Source: Phytohabitans sp036906915
GTDB taxonomy: Bacteria > Actinomycetota > Actinomycetes > Mycobacteriales > Micromonosporaceae
Direction of reading: 5' to 3'
Length of the DNA stretch: 23,525 nucleotides
Assembly: GCF_036906915.1 (NCBI RefSeq)
Contig: NZ_JBAKHX010000103.1
Span: 1 to 23,525, forward strand
This document shows positions 1 to 8,020 of the stretch, piece by piece (positions within the stretch are counted from its first letter, which is position 1; each line of letters begins with the position of its first letter). A program made the translations under genes and the position numbers. Under the pieces are notes generated by a model, which made no database searches, was not told where the DNA came from, and saw nothing but the letters and a program-made list of their open reading frames with translations.

Positions 1-1
1 A

Positions 2-1306
2 CCCCGTCTGATCACGACCGTTGACCCCACACCTCGGGTGTCCGGCCTACGGGGGGAAGCTCACCGGGAGCGTGCTGAAGGTATCGAGTGGCTGCGGGCT
101 GCGGGTGTGTCCGTGCTTGCTGTGAAGGGACCTGAGTTGGATCTGACTAGCGCGTCTGGGCGGATGATGGCCGGCATCCTTGGCGAGTTCGACACTGCCG
201 AGAGTGAGATCAAGGGGGAGCGGGTTGCTCGGGCTGCTCTCCAGCGTGCTCAGGAAGGCCGCGCCAACGGGGCTGTCCTATATGGATGGAGGCGGGTCTA
301 CGAGTACGACGACCAGAAGCGGGTCGTCGGCTTCCGCGATGAGGAGGACCCGGAGCAGGCTTCGATCGTCCGCGAGATTGTCCGTCGGCTGCGCGAGGCT
401 GAGACGCTTCGGGCTATCACCGACGACCTCAACCGGCGTGGGGTTCCCGCGCCGGGGGCTGGGCACCAACGGCGCCATCGTGCGAAGGGTCAGAGCGAGG
501 ACGGCTCTCGGTGGAACAAGACCAGCGTCAAGAAGATCGCGATGCGGCCGGCGAATGTGGGGTTGCGCGTGCATCACCGTGGGCGTCCGGATGAGGTACT
601 GATTCCGGCTCGCTGGCCGGCGCTGGTCGAGCGTGATGACCACGACGCCGTTGTGGCGCTTCTTTCCCAGGCCGCTCGCGGGTCGAATGTGCTGGTACGG
701 CCTGGTGCTCGGGCTCATCTGCTGTCGTGGGGTATCGGGGAGTGCGGTGTCTGTAGCGGCCATTTGCGCGTGTCTCGCAAGGGCAACGCTCGGTACGGGG
801 CCAAGAAGCTCCTGTACATCTGCGAGGGCATTGGGTGCGTGGGGCGGGACGAGTCGCGGGTTGATCTGTTCGTCCGACGGGTCGTCGTGGAGAGGTTGAT
901 GCGTCCGGACCTCGCGGACTTGCTCATCGTGGACGAGGGCGCCAAGGCGGCGGCGTTCATGCGGGCGGAGGGTATTCGCGGCAGGCTTGCTCAGGCTGCT
1001 GACGACTATGCCGACGAGAAGATCACTGCTGAGCAGTTGCATCGGATAACTGCTCGACTCAAGCCGCAGCTTGAACAGGCTGAGGCCCAAGCGCGCATGT
1101 ATCGGGTGAACCCTCATGTCAAGTTGGTGCTCGACATGGCGGGGGAGCGTGCTGGGGAGATCTGGGACGAGATGAATGTTGCCCAGCGGCATGCAGTGCT
1201 CGGTGTGCTCATCGAGCGGGTGCGCATCCTGCCGGTGGCTCGGCGAGGGCCGGGATTCGACTCAAGGTCGATCGAAATCATCTGGAGGACGGGTGACCGA
1301 GCCTGA
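2..1306 (+). CDS. Large serine recombinase (site-specific integrase), 5' end missing
   Basis: This encodes a site-specific DNA recombinase that would integrate or excise the element. The frame is open to the left edge. The first possible start, GTG at 38, has no ribosome binding site, so the gene is treated as truncated by the window. What remains is the end of the resolvase catalytic domain (GRMMAGILGEFDTAESE, about 158–210), then the recombinase domain (about 210–690). A zinc-ribbon segment follows, with Cys pairs GECGVC and ICEGIGC (about 740–850), then a coiled coil (about 980–1090) and a C-terminal region. This order is that of large serine integrases of actinophages and AICEs. The catalytic serine and arginines lie outside the window. 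The stretch at 2–90 does not resemble the usual linker before the GRMMA helix, so a frameshift or decay near the left edge is possible. Confidence 0.85.
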   Translation, partial: PRLITTVDPTPRVSGLRGEAHRERAEGIEWLRAAGVSVLAVKGPELDLTSASGRMMAGILGEFDTAESEIKGERVARAALQRAQEGRANGAVLYGWRRVYEYDDQKRVVGFRDEEDPEQASIVREIVRRLREAETLRAITDDLNRRGVPAPGAGHQRRHRAKGQSEDGSRWNKTSVKKIAMRPANVGLRVHHRGRPDEVLIPARWPALVERDDHDAVVALLSQAARGSNVLVRPGARAHLLSWGIGECGVCSGHLRVSRKGNARYGAKKLLYICEGIGCVGRDESRVDLFVRRVVVERLMRPDLADLLIVDEGAKAAAFMRAEGIRGRLAQAADDYADEKITAEQLHRITARLKPQLEQAEAQARMYRVNPHVKLVLDMAGERAGEIWDEMNVAQRHAVLGVLIERVRILPVARRGPGFDSRSIEIIWRTGDRA

Positions 1307-1481
1307 CTACTCCTGGTCGGACGAGGGCATCTACATCATGTTTCCGAAAACCCGGATCGCCTCTTCTGCGTTGTCCGATCTTCGACAGTAGCAGTCTGCC
1401 CTACATCAAGAACATGTGACTATATCGGGTGCGCTGCGATGTCATGGTGCTGAACTGTCAAACTGCCGCAGAGGGACTGGT

Positions 1482-2369
1482 ATGTGGAAGACCGTTACTC
1501 AATCCGATGCCGTTTCGTCGATATTGTCTAATCCGTATGCCTTATTAGTCGCTGGCGCCATCCTCTCCTTCTTCTTTTCGAGCGTCCTCGAATGGTCCAA
1601 GCGTAAGCGTTCGGCTAAGAAGCGCTTGTCCTGGTCGGTCGACATTGATTCTGGAATTGTTGATGTGAGTCCTGCGCACCAGCAGAAGGTACGGGTGTTC
1701 TATCAGGATCGTGAAATCCGGTCGTTGGTCGGGGTGAGGTTTCGGTTAGTCAATACCGGAAATACCACGATAAAGAACCAGTATTTGCGCTTCGTAATTC
1801 CGCGTGAGGCGAAGGTAATGGAGTTCTTGTCGGACCCACCGCCGGAGCCGGAACTCGATGTTCACGAGGTGTCCGATACGAGTAAGCCGTCTGAGCGGCG
1901 TTTCAAAATCGGCCACCTTGAGCCGGGGTGGGCTGTTGAGTTTAGAGTAATTGGCGATGGTGGTGCATGGGGGGACTGGCGATCTGGTTCGGCATTTCAC
2001 CCGTATAACGCGGACGGTGATGTTGTTTTTGAACGTCAGGGCGTAGCTCGGACAAAGGAAGATCAAGAGCACGTGCGCTCTTTCGTCTTATATCTCTTGC
2101 TGTTCCTTCTACTCCCTGGGCTGATTGGGCGGATCTTTGGAGAGCGCTATTGGTTCGTTGAGCCGACCGTCGGTCTGGCTCTAGTGGCTCTCCTGATTCC
2201 ACATCTCGCCCCATTTGCTCGACTTGCTCAAGAGCTCATCTCGGCCTATTTGAATGGTCGGGCGTCTACGTCTCTTGAGGCTCGGGGTGGGGAGGGATCC
2301 ATATACCAAGCCGCCGGATCGATATACTTTGCCCAGAAGTCGGATGGATCCCGGGAGGCAGCGAATTGA
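1482..2369 (+). CDS. Membrane protein of unknown function with a C-terminal YQA-type motif
   Basis: The 295-residue product is not assigned to a named family. The start is ATG 1482, with GAGGGA at 1471–1476 just upstream; an in-frame ATG at 1416 lacks a site. One hydrophobic segment lies near the N-terminus (ALLVAGAILSFFFSSVL), followed by a basic stretch (KRKRSAKKR). The middle part, about residues 45–180, has alternating beta-like pattern including VGVRFRLVNTGNTTI, suggesting an Ig-like domain. Two further membrane segments follow (FVLYLLLFLLLPGLIG and GLALVALLIPHLAPF). The C-terminus carries two GSIY units (GSIYQAAGSIYFAQ). This resembles the YQAGxD-like tails seen on some actinobacterial conflict-system proteins, but that comparison is from memory. 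GC content is visibly lower than in the flanking recombinase, suggesting separate transfer. Confidence 0.7.
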   Translation: MWKTVTQSDAVSSILSNPYALLVAGAILSFFFSSVLEWSKRKRSAKKRLSWSVDIDSGIVDVSPAHQQKVRVFYQDREIRSLVGVRFRLVNTGNTTIKNQYLRFVIPREAKVMEFLSDPPPEPELDVHEVSDTSKPSERRFKIGHLEPGWAVEFRVIGDGGAWGDWRSGSAFHPYNADGDVVFERQGVARTKEDQEHVRSFVLYLLLFLLLPGLIGRIFGERYWFVEPTVGLALVALLIPHLAPFARLAQELISAYLNGRASTSLEARGGEGSIYQAAGSIYFAQKSDGSREAAN

Positions 2370-2404
2370 GCGGCCTTGTTCTGAAGCGATGACCAGATTG
2401 ATGG

Positions 2405-2620
2405 CTAGGTCTGCGTTCGTCGTGCTCTACGAAGCAGGACCAAGAGCTTCGCGCGCTGTTCTTCCGTTGCTGGCGGCGCGGCATCAACGATGGCGCGGAC
2501 AACGTCGGCCCAGTCGTCGGGACCGGTCGATTGCGCGTTGGCATTTTCACTGCATGGGGCATGTTGCCGCTGCGATGCAGGTCGGTGGGCCTCGTGATCG
2601 CCGGTGCTGCGTTGAGGCAT
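2405..2620 (-). CDS. Small hypothetical protein of the mobile element
   Basis: The 71-residue product has no family I can name. The start is ATG at 2618–2620, preceded on the minus strand by GGGAGG three bases away, a strong ribosome binding site. The C-terminal half (DDWADVVRAIVDAAPPATEEQRAKL, ending in LLRRARR) looks like the short helical proteins of actinobacterial integrative elements that end in an 'EQRxxLxxLLR' helix. The N-terminal 35 residues are polar and unstructured-looking. It lies downstream of the Replic_Relax gene on the same strand, 235 bases away and beyond a hairpin, so it may have its own promoter. It converges with the membrane-protein gene ending at 2369. Longer frames overlapping it on both strands lack such a start site and look like shadows. 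Confidence 0.55.
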   Translation of the reverse strand: MPQRSTGDHEAHRPASQRQHAPCSENANAQSTGPDDWADVVRAIVDAAPPATEEQRAKLLVLLRRARRTQT

Positions 2621-2839
2621 AGTCCTCCCAAGGCTGTGATCGTGGTTTGTGGCGTCGGTTGTGGTGGATCGAGAACATGTCGTTCTTCCTTCCGAGTGCT
2701 CGCGTGCGGGTTCCGCTGCGCAGCGCGCAGCCGGTCTGCGGATCTCCGGCTACGATGGCGATCCCGCTTGGGGGCGGATCGTCTCCTCATATAGAAAAGG
2801 CCGCAGAATCGGCCGAAAATTACATGCTCGTTCTCTCAC

Positions 2840-2883
2840 ATGGAGTAACAGCAAGTCACACGGGCTGGGCCGAGCCCGTGTGA
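2840..2883 (-). terminator. Perfect 11-bp hairpin containing the Replic_Relax stop codon
   Basis: TCACACGGGCT (2856–2866) and AGCCCGTGTGA (2873–2883) pair perfectly around a 6-base loop. Read on the minus strand, the stem covers the last codons and TGA of the upstream gene and is followed by CTTGCTGTTACT, which is only moderately T-rich. It is probably an intrinsic terminator. The weak U-tract leaves open a mainly mRNA-stabilising role. Confidence 0.5.
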
Positions 2884-3746
2884 TAGCGATCGTCCGAGAC
2901 GGCGTCGGCCAGGTCAGCTAACCGGCGTCGGCGGCCAGGATTCCCATGCAGCCACCACACTGCGTCGGCCGGGCTGCTGCGGGTTGCGGTGGCGTCCCGC
3001 GCGCCAGTGGCAACGGGCACCCAGATGTGGGCGTCGGTGAGCCGTCGGTGCAGGTTGTGTTCGCGAGCGGTGGCGTGGAGCCAGAACAGCACCGGCCAGA
3101 TCAGGCCGGTGACGCGGGCGAGGGTGGCGTAGCCAGCCACCTTGTCCACGAGCCGGCCCACTGTCTCGGTCCCAGTGTCGTACTCAAGGAAGAACGGCAC
3201 CGTGGCACCGTTCTCCTGCCAGATGCCGTGTCCGTCAGGACGGATGACGGGCTGGTAGTAGCGCTGTTGGTTGTCGTCCGGATCGCCTGCGAGGGCACCC
3301 GGCTCTAGGCAATGAGAGGTCGACCACCAGCGAAGGAGATGACTGCTCGGATGCGTGCGGGCGTGGCCGGCGAGCTCGACGAAGAACTGGTTGGTGCCGA
3401 GTAGGTGAGGCAGGTTGGCGCGGTTGGTGAGGTGCCAGCGGCGCTGGCGGGCCTTGTCCTTGCGGGGCAGGTCCTCACCCCGGTGGGTGGCGACTACTTC
3501 GACACCGAGTTGGTCCAGCACGTAGTGGTACGGATAGGTGCCGCCGTCCGCGCGAAACGGCCGGAACCGCGTCAGCAGGCCGGCGTCGCACAGCCGGCGT
3601 AGGCGGCGTTGCGCGAAGTCGAGCGAGGGAAACAAGGCGTGGGCGATCTGGAACGTGGTGAGTACACCGTGATCGGCCAGCCAGCCGAGCAGCGTATGGT
3701 CGCGGTCGGTCAGGCGGGACTGGATGCGAAGGAACGGTTCTGGCAT
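2856..3746 (-). CDS. Replication-relaxation family protein (Replic_Relax)
   Basis: This 296-residue protein belongs to the Replic_Relax family, found in actinobacterial plasmids and integrative elements and thought to act in replication or DNA processing of the element. The N-terminal 65 residues form a winged-helix-like domain (LTDRDHTLLGWLADHGVLTT, then QIAHALFPS and AQRRLRRLCDAGLLTRF). The middle part has the family pattern of a tyrosine/histidine-rich core (PYHYVLDQLG, RRWHLTNRANLPHLLGTNQF, FFLEYDTGTE). An acidic D/E pair in FLEYDTGTE, followed by a helix ending in KVAGY, is typical. ATG 3746 follows AAGGAAG five bases upstream. The C-terminus is Arg/Asp-rich and ends inside a hairpin. 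A terminator-like hairpin at 3921–3985 separates it from the regulator operon, so it probably has its own promoter in 3747–3920, where I see no other gene. Confidence 0.85.
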   Translation of the reverse strand: MPEPFLRIQSRLTDRDHTLLGWLADHGVLTTFQIAHALFPSLDFAQRRLRRLCDAGLLTRFRPFRADGGTYPYHYVLDQLGVEVVATHRGEDLPRKDKARQRRWHLTNRANLPHLLGTNQFFVELAGHARTHPSSHLLRWWSTSHCLEPGALAGDPDDNQQRYYQPVIRPDGHGIWQENGATVPFFLEYDTGTETVGRLVDKVAGYATLARVTGLIWPVLFWLHATAREHNLHRRLTDAHIWVPVATGARDATATRSSPADAVWWLHGNPGRRRRLADLADAVSDDRYHTGSAQPV

Positions 3747-3920
3747 AAGGACTTCCTTTCATGAGGGGGAGACCCGATAAGGGTCTGTTGGAGCAGAGCG
3801 GGGGACGGCTTCGATGCCGTTGACCTGCGCTGTGATAGCTCAGGTGGGGTCGGTTTAGGTGTCCGGATGAAGGCGGACATGCGGGCGGACAGCCAGGCGG
3901 AGACCCGCACGGGGGCCCGG

Positions 3921-3985
3921 ACCGCAAACACAAACGCCGGCCGCCGGATGTGAGCCCGAGGGGGCTACGGTTCCGGTGGCCGGCG
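3921..3985 (-). terminator. Intrinsic terminator of the XRE–DUF5753 operon
   Basis: CGCCGGCC (3935–3942) pairs with GGCCGGCG (3978–3985). Inner pairing of CCGGA with TCCGG and of AGCCC with GGGCT extends this to a long imperfect hairpin. On the minus strand it is followed at once by TTTGTGTTTGCGG. A GC-rich stem plus T-rich tail, 22 bases after the stop of the small gene at 4007, fits an intrinsic terminator. Confidence 0.65.
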
Positions 3986-4006
3986 ACTTGCCGTGTTGTG
4001 GCTGGT

Positions 4007-4210
4007 CTACGTCTGGCCGCGGGTGGTGGGAGTGGCCAGATACGTCGAGGCGGCGGTCAGTACTGCGCGTGCGAGGTCTTCGCGGAGTTCGGGTGCGATC
4101 TTGATGTGGTGTTCGTCGGCGAACTCGGCGACGGCTTGTGCGCCGACGCCGACAGCTATTTCCGTTGGGCCGTCGGGCTTGGGCTGTTCGCTGGGTTGAG
4201 TGCTGGTCAT
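4007..4210 (-). CDS. Small acidic hypothetical protein coupled to the XRE regulator
   Basis: The 67-residue product has no recognised domain. The body (IAVGVGAQAVAEFADEHHIK, then APELREDLARAVLTAASTYL) is predicted to be two helices after a polar, proline-rich N-terminus. It occupies the position where DUF397 proteins often follow XRE–DUF5753 regulators, but it does not show the DUF397 pattern. The ATG at 4208–4210 overlaps the TGA of the regulator (ATGA) and has AGGAGG five bases upstream, so translation is coupled. It is the last gene of the three-gene operon, just before a terminator. It could be a partner or antitoxin-like protein of the regulator; this is inference from position only. Confidence 0.7.
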   Translation of the reverse strand: MTSTQPSEQPKPDGPTEIAVGVGAQAVAEFADEHHIKIAPELREDLARAVLTAASTYLATPTTRGQT

Positions 4211-5085
4211 AGTTCCTCCTTGATGATGTTGATGAGGGCGATGGAGTCGTTGGCTGGTTCGGCGTGTTCCTTGGCCAGGTCGTTGAACAGGTTGTTGAGT
4301 TGTTCGGCGGGGCTGCCTTCGATGAGGAGGCCGCCACCGGGATGGTCGAGGTAGGCGATGTCGGGGTAGGGCTGTGGCATCCGGTAGACGGTGAAGGCGC
4401 CGAACAGTCCTGGGTGGATTTGTGTGGCGTCGCGCAGCACCTGGATCTCCACGCCCGGCAGGAACCGGGCGGTCTCGACGAGGTGTTCCAGTTGCGCGCG
4501 CAGGGCTGTGGTGCCGCCGACCGGGCGGTGTAGTGCTCGCTCGTCCACGATGGTGTGGAGCTGGACGGGTTCGGGGCGGCTGAGGGCTTTGGCGCGGGCG
4601 GCGTTGTCGTGCAGGTACTTCTCGCGCTGCTCCTTGGTGACTTTGCCGAGCTGAGCACGGCTGAGGATCTCGTCGGCGTACGCGGCGGTCTGCAGCAGGG
4701 CGGGGATGAGGTTGGGGCTGTAGACGCAGATCTGCTGTGCACGGTTCTGTACCCACCAGCGGTCGGGCATGGGACCGTGGGTGGCGTCGGATTTGATGCC
4801 GTCGCGGTACCAGTGGTCAGCTCGCCAGGCGTTGGCCGCGAGCGCGACCAGCTGGTTGCGCTGGTTGTCGTCGTAGACGCCATAGACGTCCAGCAGCCCG
4901 ATCACGTGGTCTTTGCGGAACGGCCACTCGGCACGTTCGTACCTGGCGAGCGTGGAGAACTCGACGCCGAGGTAGGCGGCCACATATTTGAGGGTCAGGC
5001 CGCGTTCGTCGCGTAGCTCGCGCATACGCTGGCCCAGGTATTGGGCGCGGATGGTCTGGCTGAACTGTTCTCGTTTGGTCGGCAT
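4207..5085 (-). CDS. XRE-family HTH regulator with DUF5753 domain (copy 2 of the pair)
   Basis: This is a DNA-binding regulator of the helix-turn-helix/DUF5753 type common in Streptomyces and Micromonospora. The HTH is at about residues 16–70 (LGQRMRELRDERGLTLKYVA, then YLGVEFSTLARYERA). DUF5753 fills the rest, from QICVYSPNLIPALLQTAAYA to the C-terminus, with the usual RPVGG and LFGAFTVYRM blocks. I chose ATG 5085 because GGAAAGG lies five bases upstream; the GTG at 5091 would sit on that site. The start follows the upstream TGA by only two bases (TGACCATG), so it is co-translated with the paralogue 5088–5957. Together they form an operon that may control the element's own genes or respond to a signal recognised by DUF5753. 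The ligand is unknown. Confidence 0.9.
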   Translation of the reverse strand: MPTKREQFSQTIRAQYLGQRMRELRDERGLTLKYVAAYLGVEFSTLARYERAEWPFRKDHVIGLLDVYGVYDDNQRNQLVALAANAWRADHWYRDGIKSDATHGPMPDRWWVQNRAQQICVYSPNLIPALLQTAAYADEILSRAQLGKVTKEQREKYLHDNAARAKALSRPEPVQLHTIVDERALHRPVGGTTALRAQLEHLVETARFLPGVEIQVLRDATQIHPGLFGAFTVYRMPQPYPDIAYLDHPGGGLLIEGSPAEQLNNLFNDLAKEHAEPANDSIALINIIKEEL

Positions 5086-5087
5086 GG

Positions 5088-5957
5088 TCACCTTTCCTGT
5101 TCGGAGGGGATACGGATGGTTGGCTGGTCCACATCGGAGGCGACGCGGTAGAGGTGCTCGAATGCGGTTGCGTGGGCGTGGCTGTCTTCCAGGAACAGCC
5201 GGCCGCCTAGGTAGGGGATGTGCACTACCTGCGGTGCCGGGTAGCGGCTGGGCAGGTCGAAGATGCTGAACGCGCCGTCAACGGCCGTCGGCCGTGGTAC
5301 GTCGGTGGGCAGGACGCGAATCGTCACGTTCGGCAGCGTCGCCGCCTGACGTATGTGGTCGAGCTGGTCTTGCCAGCCGCGCGGGCTACCGACGGGACGG
5401 GACAGAGCACATGCGTCCATCACCACGGTCAACTCGACCCGCTCAGGATGTAGATCGAGTCGCTGTTGGCGGTCTGCCGTGAGGCGCTGCCACGCGGCGA
5501 TCCGCTCCTGACCCGCTGTTATGCCCGCTGCGGAGCGGGCCGTCTGTTCGGCGTGCGAGGGCGTGTGTAGCAGGTCGGGGATGGACAGTGGGCTGTAGCA
5601 GCGGATGTGGGTGGCGTGTGATTCCAGCCAGAGCAGGTCGGCGAATGACGCGTCGGGGACGGCGCCGTCGAAGTCCAGTTCAGAGCCGGACTGCCATACC
5701 GCTTGGGCCAGGCGTAGCAGGAGGTCCCGCTCGTCGGGGTCGTGCACGCGGTACACGTCCAGGAGTGCGTTGACGCGTTCGCGGGTGAATGCGTGCTCGC
5801 CTCGTTCAAACCTGCCGAACTCGCTCAGGTCGACGTCGAGGTGAGCGGTGACGAATCTGCGCGCCAGTCCTTGGTCGTCGCGTAGCTGACGCATTCGGCT
5901 GGCCAACCAGCGAGCACGCAATGAGGGACGGCTGTCGGTACCGTCGTAGGCTGCCAC
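5088..5957 (-). CDS. XRE-family HTH regulator with DUF5753 domain (copy 1 of the pair)
   Basis: This is a regulator of the same architecture as its downstream neighbour. The HTH is at about residues 10–75 (RARWLASRMRQLRDDQGLAR and DVDLSEFGRFERGEH). DUF5753 runs from IRCYSPLSIPDLLHTPSHAE to the C-terminus, with RPVGSPRG and DGAFSIFDLP. The start is GTG at 5955–5957, with GGGAGG four bases upstream. A longer frame reaches ATG 6041, but that extension has no site and reads as non-conserved Arg/Pro-rich sequence. The HTH recognition region differs strongly from the paralogue's, so they probably bind different operators. It is first in the operon 5957→4007. The promoter should lie in 5958–6230, shared with the divergent regulator. 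Confidence 0.88.
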   Translation of the reverse strand: MAAYDGTDSRPSLRARWLASRMRQLRDDQGLARRFVTAHLDVDLSEFGRFERGEHAFTRERVNALLDVYRVHDPDERDLLLRLAQAVWQSGSELDFDGAVPDASFADLLWLESHATHIRCYSPLSIPDLLHTPSHAEQTARSAAGITAGQERIAAWQRLTADRQQRLDLHPERVELTVVMDACALSRPVGSPRGWQDQLDHIRQAATLPNVTIRVLPTDVPRPTAVDGAFSIFDLPSRYPAPQVVHIPYLGGRLFLEDSHAHATAFEHLYRVASDVDQPTIRIPSEQER

Positions 5958-6205
5958 TGGTCCTCCCGCAGGTGATGCGGCACGACGGCCCACGAGTCTT
6001 TGTGGGAGGCGCTCAGCGAGCCGCCGCGCCGGCTTTGGCAAGGCGGCACCAATTCGCCGCGCGATAGCGTCGCGAGGCTGGTTGGGTTACGCCTTGACGG
6101 TTTCCGGCGTTCCGTACGGGTGCCAGTTCCGAGAAAATCGGTGATGGCGTTCCCGTGCGAAACGGTTGCCGGTAGCGTCACAGCCAAATCGCGCGATCGG
6201 CAGGG

Positions 6206-6229
6206 GTTGACCCGTTGACAGAGGTTGAC
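6206..6229 (+). repeat. Three GTTGAC direct repeats at the start of the XRE–TPR regulator gene
   Basis: GTTGAC occurs at 6206–6211, 6214–6219 and 6224–6229, immediately before and overlapping the start region. The spacing is 8 and 10 bases. They could be operator half-sites for autoregulation, or chance copies of a −35-like element. Confidence 0.35.
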
Positions 6230-6230
6230 T

Positions 6231-7478
6231 GTGGACTCTTTCGGTGAGGCACTACGACGAACCCGGCGCCGAGCCGGGGTATCGCTCGACGTTCTCGCTC
6301 GCAAGGTCAATTTCGACAAGAGCTACCTGTCCAAGGTCGAGAATGGGCGCCGGCGTGGCAGTCGCGTGTTCGCCGAACAGTGCGACACGGCGCTTGCTGC
6401 CGCTGGCGATCTGGTCGTCGCGTACGACGAGGACGTGCGACGTCACGAGGCGATGCCGGCTGCGGGAGTAGCGTTCGCAGACGTGTACCGCCGCACCTTC
6501 CTCAACCTCGGCGCGGCCGCCGCCGGCGCTGCGGCCTTGGCCGGCATCGACCTTGCCGAAGATGCCCTGCTTACTGAGGCGGACGTGGCCAAGCTGGACC
6601 AGGTCGTCGCGCGGCTGCGGGCGCTTGATGCCCGCCACGGCGCCGCTGGGCTGTGGGATGTCGCTGCCGCCCGAGCCCAGGGGATCGTCACGCTGCTCGA
6701 CCAGGCCGAGTACAGCCAACCCGTCGGCGACGCGCTGGTGAGGCTGGCCGGCCGCGCGTACATCTGCGCGGGATGGTTGGCAACCGACGCCGGACGCCAC
6801 GACGCCGCCCACACCTACTACACCGAATCACTCGCACTCGCAGAACAGGCCGCCAGCGCCGACACCCAGGTACACGCGCTCGCCAACCTCGCCCTACACG
6901 CCGTCATCCTGCGCCGACCACGACAAGCACTCCGGTACGTCGCGGCAGCCCAACGGCTCCTGCCAGCCCAGCCAGTCAGCCGGGTCCAAGCGATGCTGAC
7001 CATGCGCCGCGGACGGTCGCTCGCCATGCTCGGCGACGGCCGTGAGGCAGCCCGAGCATTCACCGACGCCCGCCACACACTCGACGAGGACCGAGGGACT
7101 CCGCCCCAGTGGCTGGAGTTTTTCAACCACCCGGAGATCGACGCTGTTGAAGCTGACGCGGCACTCGATCTCCGGGACGGCAAGCGCGGAGCCGCGCTGC
7201 TAGAACAGTCGCTGGCCGCCTACGAACCGCGGTTCGCCCGTAATCGCTGCCTGCACCTTGTACGTCTGGCGAAAGCCCGCGTCACCGCACGGCAGGTTGT
7301 CGGCGCGGCTGAGGCCGCCAGCGACGCGTTGCGGCTCCTCGACGGCGACGTCGCCAGCGCCCGCGTCGGCTCCGAGTTCCGGCTCCTCACCGAACAACTC
7401 CATCCACACCGCCGGACACCGGAGGTCGCCGACGTGCTCGCCTGGTACCGAACCACGCCGTACGGGACTGCCCCGTGA
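6231..7478 (+). CDS. XRE-family regulator with C-terminal TPR-like repeats
   Basis: This is a transcriptional regulator of about 415 residues. The N-terminal HTH (FGEALRRTRRRAGVSLDVLA, with KSYLSKVENGRR) spans about residues 3–65. It is followed by a twin-arginine-like hydrophobic patch (RRTFLNLGAAAAGAAALAG), which recurs in this actinobacterial family and is probably not an export signal. The rest is helical with tetratricopeptide-like pairs (GRHDAAHTYYTESLALAEQA; ALRYVAAAQRLL; RSLAMLGDGREAARAFTDAR). I chose GTG 6231 because AGAGG ends six bases upstream; TTG 6225 is too close to that site. It diverges from the XRE–DUF5753 operon and overlaps the GNAT gene by four bases, so the two are co-expressed. 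Members of this type often regulate development or mobile-element genes; the specific target is unknown. Confidence 0.85.
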   Translation: MDSFGEALRRTRRRAGVSLDVLARKVNFDKSYLSKVENGRRRGSRVFAEQCDTALAAAGDLVVAYDEDVRRHEAMPAAGVAFADVYRRTFLNLGAAAAGAAALAGIDLAEDALLTEADVAKLDQVVARLRALDARHGAAGLWDVAAARAQGIVTLLDQAEYSQPVGDALVRLAGRAYICAGWLATDAGRHDAAHTYYTESLALAEQAASADTQVHALANLALHAVILRRPRQALRYVAAAQRLLPAQPVSRVQAMLTMRRGRSLAMLGDGREAARAFTDARHTLDEDRGTPPQWLEFFNHPEIDAVEADAALDLRDGKRGAALLEQSLAAYEPRFARNRCLHLVRLAKARVTARQVVGAAEAASDALRLLDGDVASARVGSEFRLLTEQLHPHRRTPEVADVLAWYRTTPYGTAP

Positions 7479-8020
7479 CCGACCTGACCATCCGCCACCA
7501 CGGCGCGGCCGGCATGCGCGCCATGCGCGAGGAGATTCTGGCCCTTTACACCGAGGTGTACGCCGGACAACTCGCCGACCCGTTCCGCACGCCCGAGCGG
7601 TTCTGGGACCGCCTGGACGCATACGCCAACCGAGACGGTCTCGCGATGGTCACCGGCCACGCCGACGACGACCTGGTCGGCTTCGCCCTCGGGTACACAC
7701 TGCCGGAGAACTCGCGGTGGTGGACCGGCCTACAAGGACCACATGCAGACGACGAGGAATTCACCCGCGAGGACGGCAACCGGACCTTCGCGTTCAACGA
7801 GCTGATGGTCCACCGAAGCCGGCGGGGCCACGGGTTCGGCCACGCGCTGCACGATGCGCTGCTACGCCGGCGTACCGAGCAACGTGCCACCCTCCTCGTA
7901 CGCCCCGACAACGAACCTGCGCGCTCCGCCTACCTCCGTTGGGGATGGAGAATGATCGGCACGGTCAAGCCCTTCACTGATTCCCCCATCTTCGAGGTCC
8001 TCGTACTGCCCCTACGGTAA
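7475..8020 (+). CDS. GNAT-family N-acetyltransferase
   Basis: This 181-residue protein would transfer an acetyl group from acetyl-CoA to an amine; the substrate is unknown. The acetyl-CoA-binding motif A is clear at about residues 109–130 (ELMVHRSRRGHGFGHALHDA, with the R-x-x-G-x-G type turn in RRGHGFG). It is followed by VRPDNEPARSAYLRWGWRMI, the usual motif B helix with the conserved Asn, Ala and Tyr. The start GTG 7475 overlaps the TGA of the regulator (GTGA), indicating translational coupling. A transferase in one operon with an XRE–TPR regulator may modify that regulator or a toxin-like molecule; this is speculation from gene order. Confidence 0.88.
   Translation: MTDLTIRHHGAAGMRAMREEILALYTEVYAGQLADPFRTPERFWDRLDAYANRDGLAMVTGHADDDLVGFALGYTLPENSRWWTGLQGPHADDEEFTREDGNRTFAFNELMVHRSRRGHGFGHALHDALLRRRTEQRATLLVRPDNEPARSAYLRWGWRMIGTVKPFTDSPIFEVLVLPLR

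Noticed and set aside
278..1192. 304-codon minus-strand frame inside the serine recombinase
   Set aside because: It lies wholly within a gene with clear domains and has no start signal; codon-position bias supports the plus strand.
2266..2790. 174-codon minus-strand frame across the small gene 2405–2620
   Set aside because: It has no ribosome binding site and an Arg/Pro-rich composition; the 71-codon frame has a strong site and a plausible helical end.
3855..4883. 342-codon minus-strand frame overlapping the XRE regulator
   Set aside because: Thr/Pro/Ser-rich shadow of the DUF5753 gene in another frame.
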